Source: Petasospora fabianii
Lineage: Eukaryota; Ascomycota; Saccharomycetes; Phaffomycetales; Wickerhamomycetaceae
Direction: 5' to 3'
Assembly: GCA_022641835.1 (NCBI GenBank)
Contig: CP048715.1
Location: forward strand, 1,674,001-1,738,000
Length of the DNA: 64,000 nucleotides
Of this stretch, positions 9,564 through 20,710 are shown one piece after another. The notes beneath the pieces were generated by a model, which worked only from the letters and a program-made list of their open reading frames with translations, had not been told where the DNA came from and did no database searches. A program made the position numbers and the translations under genes. How positions within the stretch are numbered: position 1 is the stretch's first letter; every line of letters begins with the position of its first letter.

Positions 9564-10673
9564 TCAGGTGTTGTACTCTCTGCGCTTTGGCTTGTATGGC
9601 TCCTCCAAGTACTTGATCTCCTCCTCAGTTAGAGTAACCTCAGAAGCACGAATCAAGTCATCTAATCTCTCAATACTGCCTACACCACAAATTGGGTGGG
9701 CACCCTTAGCAACAAGCCAGGAAAGAGCGATACAAGACATCTTAGTGCCTTTCTTCTTTGCCAATTCCTCAACTCTCGAGATGATTTCAGCATCAGCACC
9801 AAACTCGTGCTTGTTCCCATCGGTCATTGGAGTCATCCAAGCAGCGAAAGCAGTTTGTCTCTCTGTCAAGCTCTTTTCATCTTTTGGAATTGGTCTTGCA
9901 AGCTTACCAGATGCCAAGGCGTAGTATGGGGTCAAACCAACACCAGTCTTGTCACAGAAGTAATTCATTTCTTCCTCGTCCTCTCTTTCAAGCAAGTTAT
10001 ATCTTCCCTGCATGTTGATAAACTTATGCCATCCATGCTTGTCAGCAACGTGTTGAAGCTCTGCCAATTCAACAGCCTTCATTGAAGAGGCACCAATGTA
10101 TCTTGTGTAACCGAGTTCAACAATGTCATTCAAAGCTCTCATTGTTTCCGCTGGTGGGGTATTGTGGTCGTATCTGTGAATCTGGTAAACGTCAATGTAG
10201 GTACCCAATCTCTTCATAGATCCTTCAATAGCGTCCATAATGTGCTTTCTAGTTAAACCTTGAGAGTTTTCAAAATCAATCTGCTTATTCTTTGGTAGTT
10301 GTGGGATACTAACAAACATGAAACCTGAACCATAGTCATCATCCATTGCAAAGCGACACTTGGTCATAATGACAACTTTGTCTCTCTTGATGTTGTACTT
10401 CTTCAAGAATTTACCAAGCAACACTTCAGAATAACCATTAGAGTAAACATCAGCAGTGTCAAAAGTTCTGATACCATGATCATAAGCTCTCTTCAAGATC
10501 TCAAACACTTTCTCCTCATCATCTTCAACCCATGAGGACCAGTCTTTTGAACCATACTGCATACATCCAATGATGAATTGGGAAACTTTAAGACCAGATG
10601 ATCCGAGTCTACTCCATGGAACGATTGGGAGATCGGAAGTGGTAGTTGTAGTTGTAGCTGTAGTTGATGACAT
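9564..10673 (-). CDS. Aldo-keto reductase, YPL088W-like (copy 2)
   Basis: A 369-residue paralog of the reductase at 7953-9053, alignable end to end with long identical stretches (for example LKVSQFIIGCMQYGSK and DKTGVGLTPY). The catalytic residues are kept: Asp and Tyr in FDTADVYSNGYSEVLLG, Lys in KVVIMTK, His in YQIHRYD. It differs mainly in a Thr-rich N-terminus (residues 4-13) and in the substrate-loop region around residues 105-125 (MDDDYGSGFMF against VDDAYGPDFYF). That suggests the same chemistry with a shifted substrate range. A TTATATAAG promoter box lies near 10793-10801. Confidence 0.9.
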   Translation of the reverse strand: MSSTTATTTTTTSDLPIVPWSRLGSSGLKVSQFIIGCMQYGSKDWSSWVEDDEEKVFEILKRAYDHGIRTFDTADVYSNGYSEVLLGKFLKKYNIKRDKVVIMTKCRFAMDDDYGSGFMFVSIPQLPKNKQIDFENSQGLTRKHIMDAIEGSMKRLGTYIDVYQIHRYDHNTPPAETMRALNDIVELGYTRYIGASSMKAVELAELQHVADKHGWHKFINMQGRYNLLEREDEEEMNYFCDKTGVGLTPYYALASGKLARPIPKDEKSLTERQTAFAAWMTPMTDGNKHEFGADAEIISRVEELAKKKGTKMSCIALSWLVAKGAHPICGVGSIERLDDLIRASEVTLTEEEIKYLEEPYKPKRREYNT

Positions 10674-11206
10674 ATTGGAGATCCTCTTTCTTTTGTGTAT
10701 GAACCAAGCGAGTATCTAGTTGAACTCAATTGATGTTGAGAGTTAACATCCTTGAATACTCTCGAATCAATCAATGAACGGGAAACACAGTCTTATATAA
10801 GTTATCAAAGAACAACTCAGTGGAGATTACGGGTGCGCTAACACCGACCGCTAATCCCGAAAGTATCGCAGATCGGCAATAAAATTTAGAGCCAAGGCTC
10901 CGAAGACTCCCTCGAAAGCGGAAATGTTGATCTTTCCTTTGATATTACAAATACAGATCCTAATCCTTCCAATGGGCACAATATAGACACAATTCAAGTA
11001 GTTGTAAAGGACATTTACAACACATCCGGAGTTAGTTCCCTTTTTAGTAATCTTTAGTTTCTCTATTCGCGCTTTCCTCAAATATCCGCAAAGCAGTGAT
11101 AAATTTTTCTCTCGGAGTTATTTGTATCTCTTTCCTCTCATCTCTGATCATCTTCTAGTACCCTGGTCTATTCCCTCGTTAATCTCTGGAGCCCTCGCTT
11201 GTTGTA
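10674..11206. other. Divergent promoter region, aldo-keto reductase copy 2 and YCF1
   Basis: Head-to-head intergenic region of 533 bp. A TATA-like box serves the minus-strand reductase near 10797. A TTCGCG motif at 11066-11071 lies about 140 bp upstream of the YCF1 start. No RNA gene or other reading frame is supported. Confidence 0.5.
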
Positions 11207-14200
11207 ATGAGTTTCCAGTTAATCAATCAGGCAGTGGTCAGCCGACTGCGAGATTCCCTATGGGAACAAATGGCCTCATCCGCCGTTTCCTCGCCACTCA
11301 ATGACGACTCTCTTTCAATTGCCACTGGGAATGTTTCGGTTCCAGTGAATGCCACTTGTTCGTCGTTCTGTCAAGATGAGAATGGCTGGGGACCTATTAG
11401 TCCGGAGTTTGACGATTTCACTTTGTGTTTCATCAATGGTGGCCTCTTCACTCTCATTAATACCATCTTCATATGGAGAGGCTTCTCTGAGCTTCGTAAG
11501 ATCTATCATTCAAAGAGACAAGCTACACCATACAGAAAGAACTACGCATACTACCTTAGATTCATCCTCACTCTTTTCCAACTTGCACTCGCCATCATCA
11601 CCGCCATTAATGTCTATGGAGAATCCAATGGTACTCTTAAGAATGTCAAGTTCATCCAGCCTGTGCTACAGTCCATCGCCTTCATCGTCGGTGTAACCTT
11701 GCAGCATTTTGACTACAGATATAACAAGATCACTTCAGGTAATCTCTTGCTCTTTATCCTCTTCTCAGCGGGTGCTGGCTTCTTCAAAATGCTCAACTTG
11801 GTCTGGAGAAAACAGTACGACGATGACTACTTCATCCTCTCTACTTTCACATTCATCAACACTATCCTCCTTCTCCTCGCCACATGGCTTCCAGTCAAAC
11901 CACAGACTTATCAGACCGTTGAGAAAGTAAACCCATTCGATACCGCTGATGTCTTTGCTAGACTCACATTCTCATGGATGACACCATTGATGAAGCTCGG
12001 ATATCAAACATTCCTCACTGAAGATGATCTACCACCTCTCCCTAGGGAATTCAAATCCGGTTACATCTCTGAAGTGTTTGGTAAGAATTGGAGAAAAAGA
12101 GTAGACAAGTCTAGTACTCCATCCTTAGGTTGGGCTCTCCTTGAAACTTTTGGTCCTTCCGTCTTGGCTGGTGCCTTTTTCAAAGCTATCCAGGATATAC
12201 TCCAGTTCACGCAGCCACAAATGCTTAAACTTCTCATCAAGTTCGTTGATAAGTACAACTCTGATTCACCAGAGAGCTTGGCTAAGGGTACCATGATTGT
12301 TATCTTCATGTTCTTGATCTCCATCATTCAAACTGCCTGCTTGCACCAGTACTTCTGGCTCATCTTCAACGTTGGTATGAACATCAAATCCTCCTTGACC
12401 GCTACCATCTACAAAAAGTCATTGAAACTCTCTAGTGAAGCTAGAGGTGAAAAGGCAAGTGGTGACATTGTCAACTTGATGTCCGTTGACACCCAGAGAC
12501 TTCAAGACCTTGCAAATGTCGGTTCTTTGATTTGGTCTGGTCCATTCCAGATCATCTTGTGTCTTATCTCCTTGCATGGCCTCCTCGGAAACAGTATGTG
12601 GATTGGTGTCTTCATCATGGTTATTTTGATTCCACTCAACTCCATGGTTATGAGATACATGAAGACTTTGCAGAAGAAACAGATGAAAAACAAGGATGAA
12701 AGAACAAGAATCATTGGTGAAATCCTAAACAACATCAAGTCCCTCAAACTTTACGGTTGGGAAAAGCCATACAAGGAGAAGCTCAACCATGTCAGAAATG
12801 ACAAGGAGTTGATGACCATGAAACAAATGAACAAGGTTCAGGCCTATCTTTCTTTCCAATTCAACATGTCCTCCTTCTTTGTCTCTTGTGCCACTTTTGG
12901 TGTCTACGTCTGGACACAGGATGCTCCATTGACCACAGATATGGTCTTCCCAGCTTTGACTTTGTTCAACTTGTTGTCCTTCCCACTTGCTACTGTTCCA
13001 ATGGCTCTCACTTCCTTCGTTGAGGCCCAGGTTGCCATCGGCCGTCTCGTTAACTTCCTCACTGCCGAAGAGTTGCAGCCAGATGCCGTCACCTACGTTG
13101 AAAAAGCCTCTAAAAAGGGTGATATCTCCGTCGAGGTCAACGATGGTACTTTCTTGTGGCAGCGTAAGCCAGAGTACAAGGTTGCCCTGTCTAAGGTTAA
13201 CTTTGTTGCTAAGAAGGGTGAATTGACTTGTATCGTTGGTAGAGTCGGCTCTGGTAAGTCTGCCTTGATCCAATCGATTCTTGGTGATTTGAACAGAATT
13301 GATGGTTCCGTCACTATTCATGGTAATGTTGCCTATGTCAGTCAGATCCCATGGATCATGAATGGAACTGTTAAGGAGAACATTCTGTTTGGTCACAAGT
13401 ACGATCCAGAGTTCTACGATAAGACCATTAAGGCTTGTGCTTTGACTATTGATTTTGCAACCTTGAAAGATGGTGATGAAACACTTGTCGGTGAGAAGGG
13501 TATCTCTTTGTCTGGTGGTCAAAAGGCCAGAATTTCCCTCGCTAGAGCTGTCTACTCTCGTGCTGATGTCTACTTGATGGATGATCCTCTTGCTGCTGTT
13601 GATGAGCACGTTGGTAAGCACCTTACTGATCATGTTTTGTCTGATAAGGGTTTGTTAGGATCCAAGGCAAAGATTCTTGCAACTAACAAGATCTCTGTTT
13701 TGTCCATTGCCAACAACATCACACTCATGCAAGATGGTGCTATCACCCAGCAGGGTACCTACGATGAAGTCATGAGTGTCAAGGACTCTGTTTTGAACCA
13801 GTTGATCTCTGAGTATGGCTCTAAGAAGGTCGAATCTCCAGATGTAAAGGAAGAGAATATCAATGTTGAAGATTTGGTTTCCGATGAGAACAGCACTGAG
13901 TCTACGTTTGATGCCTTGTCTTTGAGAAGAGCATCTGTCTCCACTCTCAGATCTTTGAGATTCGGTCAAGATGATAGTAGTGATGGGCGTAAGGAGCATC
14001 GTGAGCAGGGTAAGGTCAAATGGAGTATTTACACTGAGTATGCTAAGGCCTGTAATCCAAAGTACGTGATGCTCTTCCTTGTGTTTGTCTTTGCACCACA
14101 GATGTTGCAGGTTGTTTCCAGTGTTTGGTTGAAGCATTGGTCTGAAGTTAACACCAAGTATGGTTACAACATCACTCCATTCTTCTACTTAGGTGGTTAC

Positions 14201-15778
14201 TTTGGTATTGGTCTTCTCATTTCCGGTGCTGTCTTGTTGCAGTCTATCATCTTGTGGCAGTTCTGTTCCATTCAGGCTTCTATTGTCTTGCACTCCAACA
14301 TGGTTGACAGTGTTCTCAGAGCACCTATGCAGTTCTTCGAGACTACACCAATTGGTCGTATTCTGAACAGATTCTCTAACGATATCTACAAGATTGATGA
14401 GATTCTTGCCAGAACTTTCAATGGTTTCATTTCTAACGTTGTTAAGGTTACACTTACTATCATCGTTATCTGTTACTCCACATGGCAATTCACATTCATG
14501 GTGGTTCCCTTGTTGTTTGTCTACCTCCTCTACCAGAAGTATTACATGATGACTTCGAGAGAGTTGAGAAGATTGGACTCTGTCACTAGATCTCCAATTT
14601 ATGCACACTTCCAGGAGACTCTTGCCGGTACTTCCACCATTCGTGGATTCTCCCAAGAGAAGAGATTCGAGCACATCAACCAGTCCCGTGTCGATAACAA
14701 CATGAGTGCCTACTTCCCAAGTGTCAACACCAACCGTTGGTTGGCTGTCAGATTGGAGTTCTTGGGTTCATTGATTATTTTGGGAGCTGCTGCTTCATCG
14801 ATCTTCACTTTGAAGTATGGTAGTATCACATCTGGTCTTGTCGGTTTGTCTGTGTCTTACTCCTTGCAAATCACACAGGCCCTTAACTGGATTGTCAGAA
14901 TGACAGTTGAAGTTGAGACCAACATTGTTGCTGTTGAGAGAGTTAACGAGTATAGTAGATTGGAACCAGAGGCTGCTGAGATTATTGAACCAAGACCGGC
15001 AGCTTCTTGGCCAGAGAAGGGTGAGATTGTCTTCAAGGACTACTCTACCAGATACAGAGAGGGTCTTGACTTGGTATTGAAGAACATCAATATTAAGATC
15101 AATCCAAAGGAGAAGATTGGTATTGTTGGAAGAACAGGTGCTGGTAAGTCCTCTTTGACATTGGCTCTCTATAGAATCATTGAGGCTGCTTCTGGTGAGA
15201 TTCTTATTGATGGTGTTCCAACCAACACTGTCGGTTTAGAGGATTTGAGACACAAACTTTCCATCATTCCACAAGACTCGCAAGTGTTTGAAGGTACTAT
15301 CCGTGACAACATTGACCCAACAAATCAGTATACTGATGAGGAGATTTGGAACGCTCTTGAGCTTTCTCATTTGAAGCAGCACGTCATCGCTATGAGTGAC
15401 ACCAATGAAGGTCTTGATGTGATGTTGAGTGAAGGAGGTTCGAACTTGTCTGTTGGTCAGAGACAATTGATGTGTCTTGCTAGAGCTTTGTTGATTCCAT
15501 CTTCCATCTTGGTGTTAGATGAGGCAACTGCTGCTGTTGATGTTGAGACTGATGAGATTGTTCAAGAGACCATTAGAAAGTCATTTAAGGACAGAACTAT
15601 CCTAACCATTGCTCACAGATTGAACACGATCATGGACAGTGATAGAATCATTGTTCTCGATAAGGGTACTGTCAAGGAGTTTGATACACCTGAGAATTTG
15701 TTGAAGAACAAGGACAGTATTTTCTATGCATTGGTCAATGCCGGTAAAGACAGTGGTGTCATTGATGAAGACAAGTAA
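11207..15778 (+). CDS. YCF1: Vacuolar glutathione-conjugate ABC transporter Ycf1
   Basis: Full-length ABCC/MRP transporter of 1523 residues (S. cerevisiae Ycf1 is 1515) that pumps glutathione-metal and drug conjugates into the vacuole. Order: a five-helix TMD0 (about residues 55-240), an L0 linker, TMD1, NBD1 with Walker A GRVGSGKSAL and signature LSGGQKARISLARAVY, a regulatory linker containing SLRRAS, TMD2, then NBD2 with GRTGAGKSSLTLAL, signature LSVGQRQLMCLARALL and LDEATAAVDVETD. The degenerate DDPLAAVDEHV Walker B of NBD1 is normal for ABCC proteins. SLRRAS matches the phosphorylated R-domain serine of Ycf1. Start: the ATG at 11207 adds 21 residues before a second ATG at 11270, and either is possible. 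CTG codons fall at invariant Leu positions. Confidence 0.95.
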   Translation: MSFQLINQAVVSRLRDSLWEQMASSAVSSPLNDDSLSIATGNVSVPVNATCSSFCQDENGWGPISPEFDDFTLCFINGGLFTLINTIFIWRGFSELRKIYHSKRQATPYRKNYAYYLRFILTLFQLALAIITAINVYGESNGTLKNVKFIQPVLQSIAFIVGVTLQHFDYRYNKITSGNLLLFILFSAGAGFFKMLNLVWRKQYDDDYFILSTFTFINTILLLLATWLPVKPQTYQTVEKVNPFDTADVFARLTFSWMTPLMKLGYQTFLTEDDLPPLPREFKSGYISEVFGKNWRKRVDKSSTPSLGWALLETFGPSVLAGAFFKAIQDILQFTQPQMLKLLIKFVDKYNSDSPESLAKGTMIVIFMFLISIIQTACLHQYFWLIFNVGMNIKSSLTATIYKKSLKLSSEARGEKASGDIVNLMSVDTQRLQDLANVGSLIWSGPFQIILCLISLHGLLGNSMWIGVFIMVILIPLNSMVMRYMKTLQKKQMKNKDERTRIIGEILNNIKSLKLYGWEKPYKEKLNHVRNDKELMTMKQMNKVQAYLSFQFNMSSFFVSCATFGVYVWTQDAPLTTDMVFPALTLFNLLSFPLATVPMALTSFVEAQVAIGRLVNFLTAEELQPDAVTYVEKASKKGDISVEVNDGTFLWQRKPEYKVALSKVNFVAKKGELTCIVGRVGSGKSALIQSILGDLNRIDGSVTIHGNVAYVSQIPWIMNGTVKENILFGHKYDPEFYDKTIKACALTIDFATLKDGDETLVGEKGISLSGGQKARISLARAVYSRADVYLMDDPLAAVDEHVGKHLTDHVLSDKGLLGSKAKILATNKISVLSIANNITLMQDGAITQQGTYDEVMSVKDSVLNQLISEYGSKKVESPDVKEENINVEDLVSDENSTESTFDALSLRRASVSTLRSLRFGQDDSSDGRKEHREQGKVKWSIYTEYAKACNPKYVMLFLVFVFAPQMLQVVSSVWLKHWSEVNTKYGYNITPFFYLGGYFGIGLLISGAVLLQSIILWQFCSIQASIVLHSNMVDSVLRAPMQFFETTPIGRILNRFSNDIYKIDEILARTFNGFISNVVKVTLTIIVICYSTWQFTFMVVPLLFVYLLYQKYYMMTSRELRRLDSVTRSPIYAHFQETLAGTSTIRGFSQEKRFEHINQSRVDNNMSAYFPSVNTNRWLAVRLEFLGSLIILGAAASSIFTLKYGSITSGLVGLSVSYSLQITQALNWIVRMTVEVETNIVAVERVNEYSRLEPEAAEIIEPRPAASWPEKGEIVFKDYSTRYREGLDLVLKNINIKINPKEKIGIVGRTGAGKSSLTLALYRIIEAASGEILIDGVPTNTVGLEDLRHKLSIIPQDSQVFEGTIRDNIDPTNQYTDEEIWNALELSHLKQHVIAMSDTNEGLDVMLSEGGSNLSVGQRQLMCLARALLIPSSILVLDEATAAVDVETDEIVQETIRKSFKDRTILTIAHRLNTIMDSDRIIVLDKGTVKEFDTPENLLKNKDSIFYALVNAGKDSGVIDEDK

Positions 15779-15962
15779 AAGAAGGTCTTCTCTGTATAAA
15801 AGAAATAATTTTGGAATTCATTAGAACTAATTGGTTAAAAACAAACGTTTGTTGTGGTGTAGTTTACATTAACAAGATTGACTGTAGAAAGGATCATCTG
15901 TGAGGCAAAAGGGGATTGATTGTCATGTCATGGTGGCGAAGAAAAAGAAGTGAAAAAGGTAA

Positions 15963-17081
15963 TCACTGCATGGCATTATCAACTTGATGGAAGTCGAGGA
16001 TCTCAGAATACATCATTACTCTCCATGTATCTATTGGCAAATCAGCGTCGTTGAAACTCCAGTCAAACTTCTCCTCAGCGACTGGTTCATCACTAGGGTC
16101 ATGGTATGGGGCCAAGTATGGGTGAGACAATACATCAGAGGCATTGACTCTCTTTCTTGGATCAAAAACAAGCATCTTGTCGAGGAGATCGATAGCTTCT
16201 GGTTCTATTCCGTTGAATCTCTCACTAAGTGGGATTGGATCTCTCTGAGGCAAGGACTTGACGAATCTCAAAGTGTTCTCGGAGGCAATAGTGTCAATGA
16301 CATCTGCTGGTGGTGTTCCGAGAAGTTCTGTGATGATGGAGAATTGATGAACATGATCCTTACCAGGGAAGAGTGGCTTCCCCTCGATCATCTCGGCAAA
16401 GATACAACCTGCGGACCAAATATCAACCTTCACGTCATATTTTTGCCATGTCAACATAATCTCGGGGGCTCTATAGTATCTTGTAGAGACATAACCGGTC
16501 ATCTGTGGGTCTTGCACTCTTGCCAGGCCAAAGTCACAGATCTTCAAATCACAGTTTTCGTTAATGAGGATGTTTGATGGCTTCAAGTCTCTGTGAATAA
16601 CACCGGCTGAGTGAACGTATTTCAAACCTCTAAGGATCTGATAAAGGAAATACTGAATAAACTGTTTCTCCAATGGTCTAGATGTGAGTAACTTATGCAA
16701 GTCTGTACCTTGAAGCTCTGTAACAAAGTATATATCCTCCAGTGGCGACAAAAAGATATCTTCGAGTGTGATCAAGTTCTCGTGTCTAAGGTGTTTAAGC
16801 AATTTGAGCTCTCTGTAAGTTCTCTTGGCCAGTACCGGTGTCGAAAATGGCTTCATGATCTTCTTAATGGCAACATTCTGCTCTGTCAGCTTATCCTTTG
16901 CAGAACAGACAAGACCAAAGGCACCCATCCCAACAGGGTTGAGCTCTGTATAACGGTTCGTGATCTCAAAGACCGTACCAAAGATCTGAGTTCTGTGATT
17001 ATCATTGTTAGCACATGGTTCTAGGTGAAGTAGAACACTTGATAAAGGTTATACGTACCTCACAAACTCCTCTTGTGACAT
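15963..17081 (-). CDS. HOG1: Stress MAP kinase Hog1 (spliced, one intron)
   Basis: p38-type MAP kinase of the high-osmolarity pathway. Exon 1 is 17059-17081 (23 nt, coding MSQEEFVR with the split Arg codon) and exon 2 is 15963-16992, giving 350 residues. The 66-nt intron has donor GTACGT, branch TGCTAAC at 17007-17013 and acceptor CACAG. Splicing restores the family N-terminus, [14 protein letters not shown], which is missing from the unspliced frame. Visible: P-loop GMGAFG (30-35), catalytic Lys51, IHRDLKPSN with Asp143, and the activation lip with Thr173-Gly-Tyr175. The protein ends soon after SEILDFH. It lacks the ~85-residue Gln/Ala-rich tail of S. cerevisiae Hog1 (435 residues) and is the size of fission-yeast Sty1. 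Confidence 0.95.
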
Positions 17082-18140
17082 TGGAATCTAGCGGTGTGTG
17101 TGTGTGTGTATGTGTGTATGTGTTTACCTGTGTCGGCGGCTAATGGGTAGTGCTGACAATATGGGAACGGCAGCCGGCGGCAAAGTGTCTCAAGGGAGTG
17201 TATGGGTTGTCCTTATAATTAGTGATGATAGAGATGAGCCAAAGATGGTACTGATGTACTGGTGTTTGTCCTTAAGACCACTTGTGGTTTGTTATCCGTG
17301 GGATTCGTTCGTCCAACTTGGACGCCTTTTTTTAGTTTTCCACGAGCAATCTCGCTTGGATGTCTGGAGGGACCGACCACCCGTTATCATTATGCGGGGG
17401 GTCTCTTACGAAACAACAGAGATTAAGCTGAGATTAATGACGAACAAAGGTAGACGTACAAGTCATGTGCGGTCTATTAATTTCCTTGGGCTCTAAGATA
17501 TTGCAGCAATAAGATTTTTAGGCGACGCTGTGTGTATTCATGACCTCTTGATATACATCTTCAGGGGGGGAAGGCGATGATGTCATGGCAGTGAGAAGAG
17601 CAAAAGTTGAGTAATTGGTGAAGTGGGTTCTAGAGTTTTCTATCACTATTATACATATGGACTCAATGGTAAATCGCTTCTTTCTGCACTATTAGTATCA
17701 CCGTTTATCAGTAAAATGTGGTTAGTATAGGTTATATACCCCTCGCGCAGAGTGCGCGCCCGTTGGCGCTTTAGCACCAAGATAAACAATTTACTCTTTG
17801 AACACTTATTCCTTCCTTAAATAACTTGATACTACTAGATCATGTAGATATAAAAATCTAGTATTTTTTGATATATTTGAGATATCAGAATTCTCATGTT
17901 TCGGCAATAATTTAAAAAAGAGTAGTTTGATGAAAAAAGAGGATATCATCCTCTTAATTTGATATGCAAATATCTTACAAGATGTCCTAAACACCTCTTT
18001 TACTCATCAAACCAGGTATAAATTTGGCAGTAAATTCATTGCAATTTGCTTGTTCAATTTTTCTAATGCTTTGTACAAAGTTAAAGCTGCATTTTACCTT
18101 GTATAGCCAATATTTTAACTATCTAGTAAAGTATAAAAAG

Positions 18141-18193
18141 GGTGTCCGGGTTTGGTGTCCGGGTTTAGTTTTTATAGGGGGATGTTCGGGTGT
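18141..18193. repeat. Tandem 13-bp GGTGTCCGGGTTT repeat plus a related copy
   Basis: Two exact tandem copies of GGTGTCCGGGTTT occupy 18141-18153 and 18154-18166. A related GATGTTCGGGTGT follows at 18181-18193. The tandem pair is bracketed by TATAAAAA (18132-18139) and its complement TTTTTATA (18169-18176). The unit resembles the Rap1-binding consensus written as TGTAYGGGTGT. Confidence 0.7.
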
Positions 18194-20710
18194 GGTTTTT
18201 TGACTGCCCCATCCATGATGCTATACCAAATTATAACGAGCTACTTTAGTGGGAGTCTTTATGAGCCTAGATGTAACTACAGAGAGGTATAAATTTCATT
18301 GAATAGTGATCTGGCTAGTACTCAGTCTACGTCTATGTTATGTCATGTTTATCTGATCAATCTTTTGATCCAGTCATTTGGGGTCCATTCCATAAGGCAT
18401 GAATAGATAAGCAAGTCTGCTTTACAGAATAGTATGTTACACATTTGAGTAATGATCGGCAACAACCCGGATTGATGTCACCACAAGCTACACAATTGTG
18501 GTGTGATTCATGACAACGCTTGCTATGAAACGAGCTGATAACTACAGACACGTGCGGAGCGGGACCTACAAACGTAAAAGACGTTCTATACTTTCAACTC
18601 ATACGACATGATACAAGATAATCGGAGTGGTCTTAACATTCTGACACTAGCCGTCTCGCCCACCCCATCCAACCCCCTTCCGCGTATATATGATATAGGA
18701 TAAAAATTCTAGACCAGGACATTAAGCCCCATGAACTTGAGATACTATCTGTTTATGACGTTTGCAGACATCTCTGACAATACTTTCCCCGGTTGCAGAG
18801 CAAAGTGGAGCAAAGTAAAGTAAAGCACAAGGTATAAACAAACAAATAAATACAACTAAACAAAAACAAACGTACATATCATACGTGTAGAGATCCGTTC
18901 ATGAAACCCTTTTGTTTACGAATTACCTAATTAGGAATTTTTTTTTTTGCCAAAAGTCGCGAAGATTATGCAACACGACAGCTTTGAAGGGGGTCAATAG
19001 AAGGTGAAAAAAACCAAAACATTACTAACGCGTAAGGGGCAATTTGTAAATACAAAGATGTAAACAAAAAAAAACAGACTTGTGGAACGCGGTGAGATGT
19101 GACCAGTCATGAGTCTATGCTGGATTGCAGTCTTGCATACTTTCTTAATTGTCCCGATGAGATTTGCGGCTTTTGGGCTATGCCAGGGGTTTGACGTCTT
19201 GGACTTAACCCCATAGTTGATCTCCAACGATGCTTGTTTACACAGAGTTATGAAGTGAAAGAGGTCTAAAAAGCAGCCCTCTTTTTACAGTACTATCATC
19301 CGATAGAGGGATGAAATGTTAAAGGATGTGGTAACGGGACTAATAATTCCCATCACGGTTTCAAAATTACGCGAGGGTAGCGCAACTCTCATCACGTATA
19401 AATACTCAGTGGCGCGCGCGTGTGTGCGTGTGGCTGGTGAACTAGTCAGAAGCCCTTGTTTGATAGGCTCCTTAACCGGAGGTCAGTGCCCTGTAGGCCC
19501 AGCTGTGCAAATTCTAGGTGTGATGTGAGCTACTCTGGGGTCATGCCGAGGTTGTGATAACAAGGGGGCCACCCTTCATGCTCAATAACCCTTATGCTAG
19601 AACTCATATGTTATGGTTTATCCTCCTGACTCCTCAAATAAGGGTTTTCAGATTTATGCTTAAACTAGACCTTCCTTTGCTTTTACCGTTGCAAAGAAAA
19701 CATGTGGGTGTACATAGCGCAAGGGCAATGTTCCCCGCGAGATGGGGGAACAATTGGGCTTTTTTTCCTATTCTTGCACGTCTTGAGACGTCAGCCTCGG
19801 CTTTGATGACAGGAAAACCCCTGGGCTTTGAATTTCAATACCTGTAGATTGACTAATACGATCCGCTATGGGACTGGGACTGTACAGAAGACAGATGAAA
19901 CTCGAGAATTGAAGAAGAGTAGGCTGGGTGTTTGTGCTTCAAGCTGTGTGTGATCCCTTGTCTTTATTCGCTTGTTCTCTGTGCCTGCCTCTGCATAGGG
20001 CTGGCTATTCGTGAGGCGCCATTAGTTATTTTCTTGAGTCATATGGTGGAAACTACCGCAATGATAAGATGAATTGTGCAAAAAGCATGAAGTCTTATCT
20101 ATGATGACCAGCCTCCAAACATGAATGCATCCAAAAAAACGGGTAGAAACCTTTTGAAAGGTGGTTCCTGGCTGGCTAATCTTGGCTAAAATCTCCAAAA
20201 TGACTGTGAGCTTTGCATAGGCGAAGCCAACCACAAATCAATCAGATCAATGTGACAGGTAAGGGTGTGTCTGTGATTGTAATTGCTACTAGTGTTAAGC
20301 TGGTGCTGTTATCTCTTATAGAAAATGCCGGGTTGTACGGATGTCCCGAGGTAAAGAGAGATAGACAGAGCGACGGAGAGTCGGATACAAAGAGATCCGA
20401 TGGGGCCCTAAACTATAGCAATGGGTCTATATACAAGCTAGCTAGAAAACAAGGAGTTGCGGCACAAGGGCCTGCATATTTGGTTGGTTGGTTGTAACAA
20501 AACAAACATCCCTTACGGAGCGGCCCTTGGGGGAGTGGGCCCTTTTCGCCTTCGCCCACCTAACTGGGTCCGACTGTCCCACCGTCCCACCGTCCCGCGT
20601 CCCTAATCAGGAGGTTCAGCGTAAAAATAGCAGCGGTTGTTCAGTTTTTGTGCGCGTTGCTGCTGCATCTTGACGCACATTCCTGGCGAAAGGGGGACGT
20701 ATTTGGCGCT

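Noticed and set aside
17098-17496. 132-codon open frame beginning in the GT repeat upstream of HOG1
   Set aside because: Its first residues are the translation of a simple GT repeat, and the rest matches nothing I know.
19316-19847. Two adjacent open frames of 70 and 97 codons
   Set aside because: No start context, domain or codon bias; likely chance frames in non-coding DNA.
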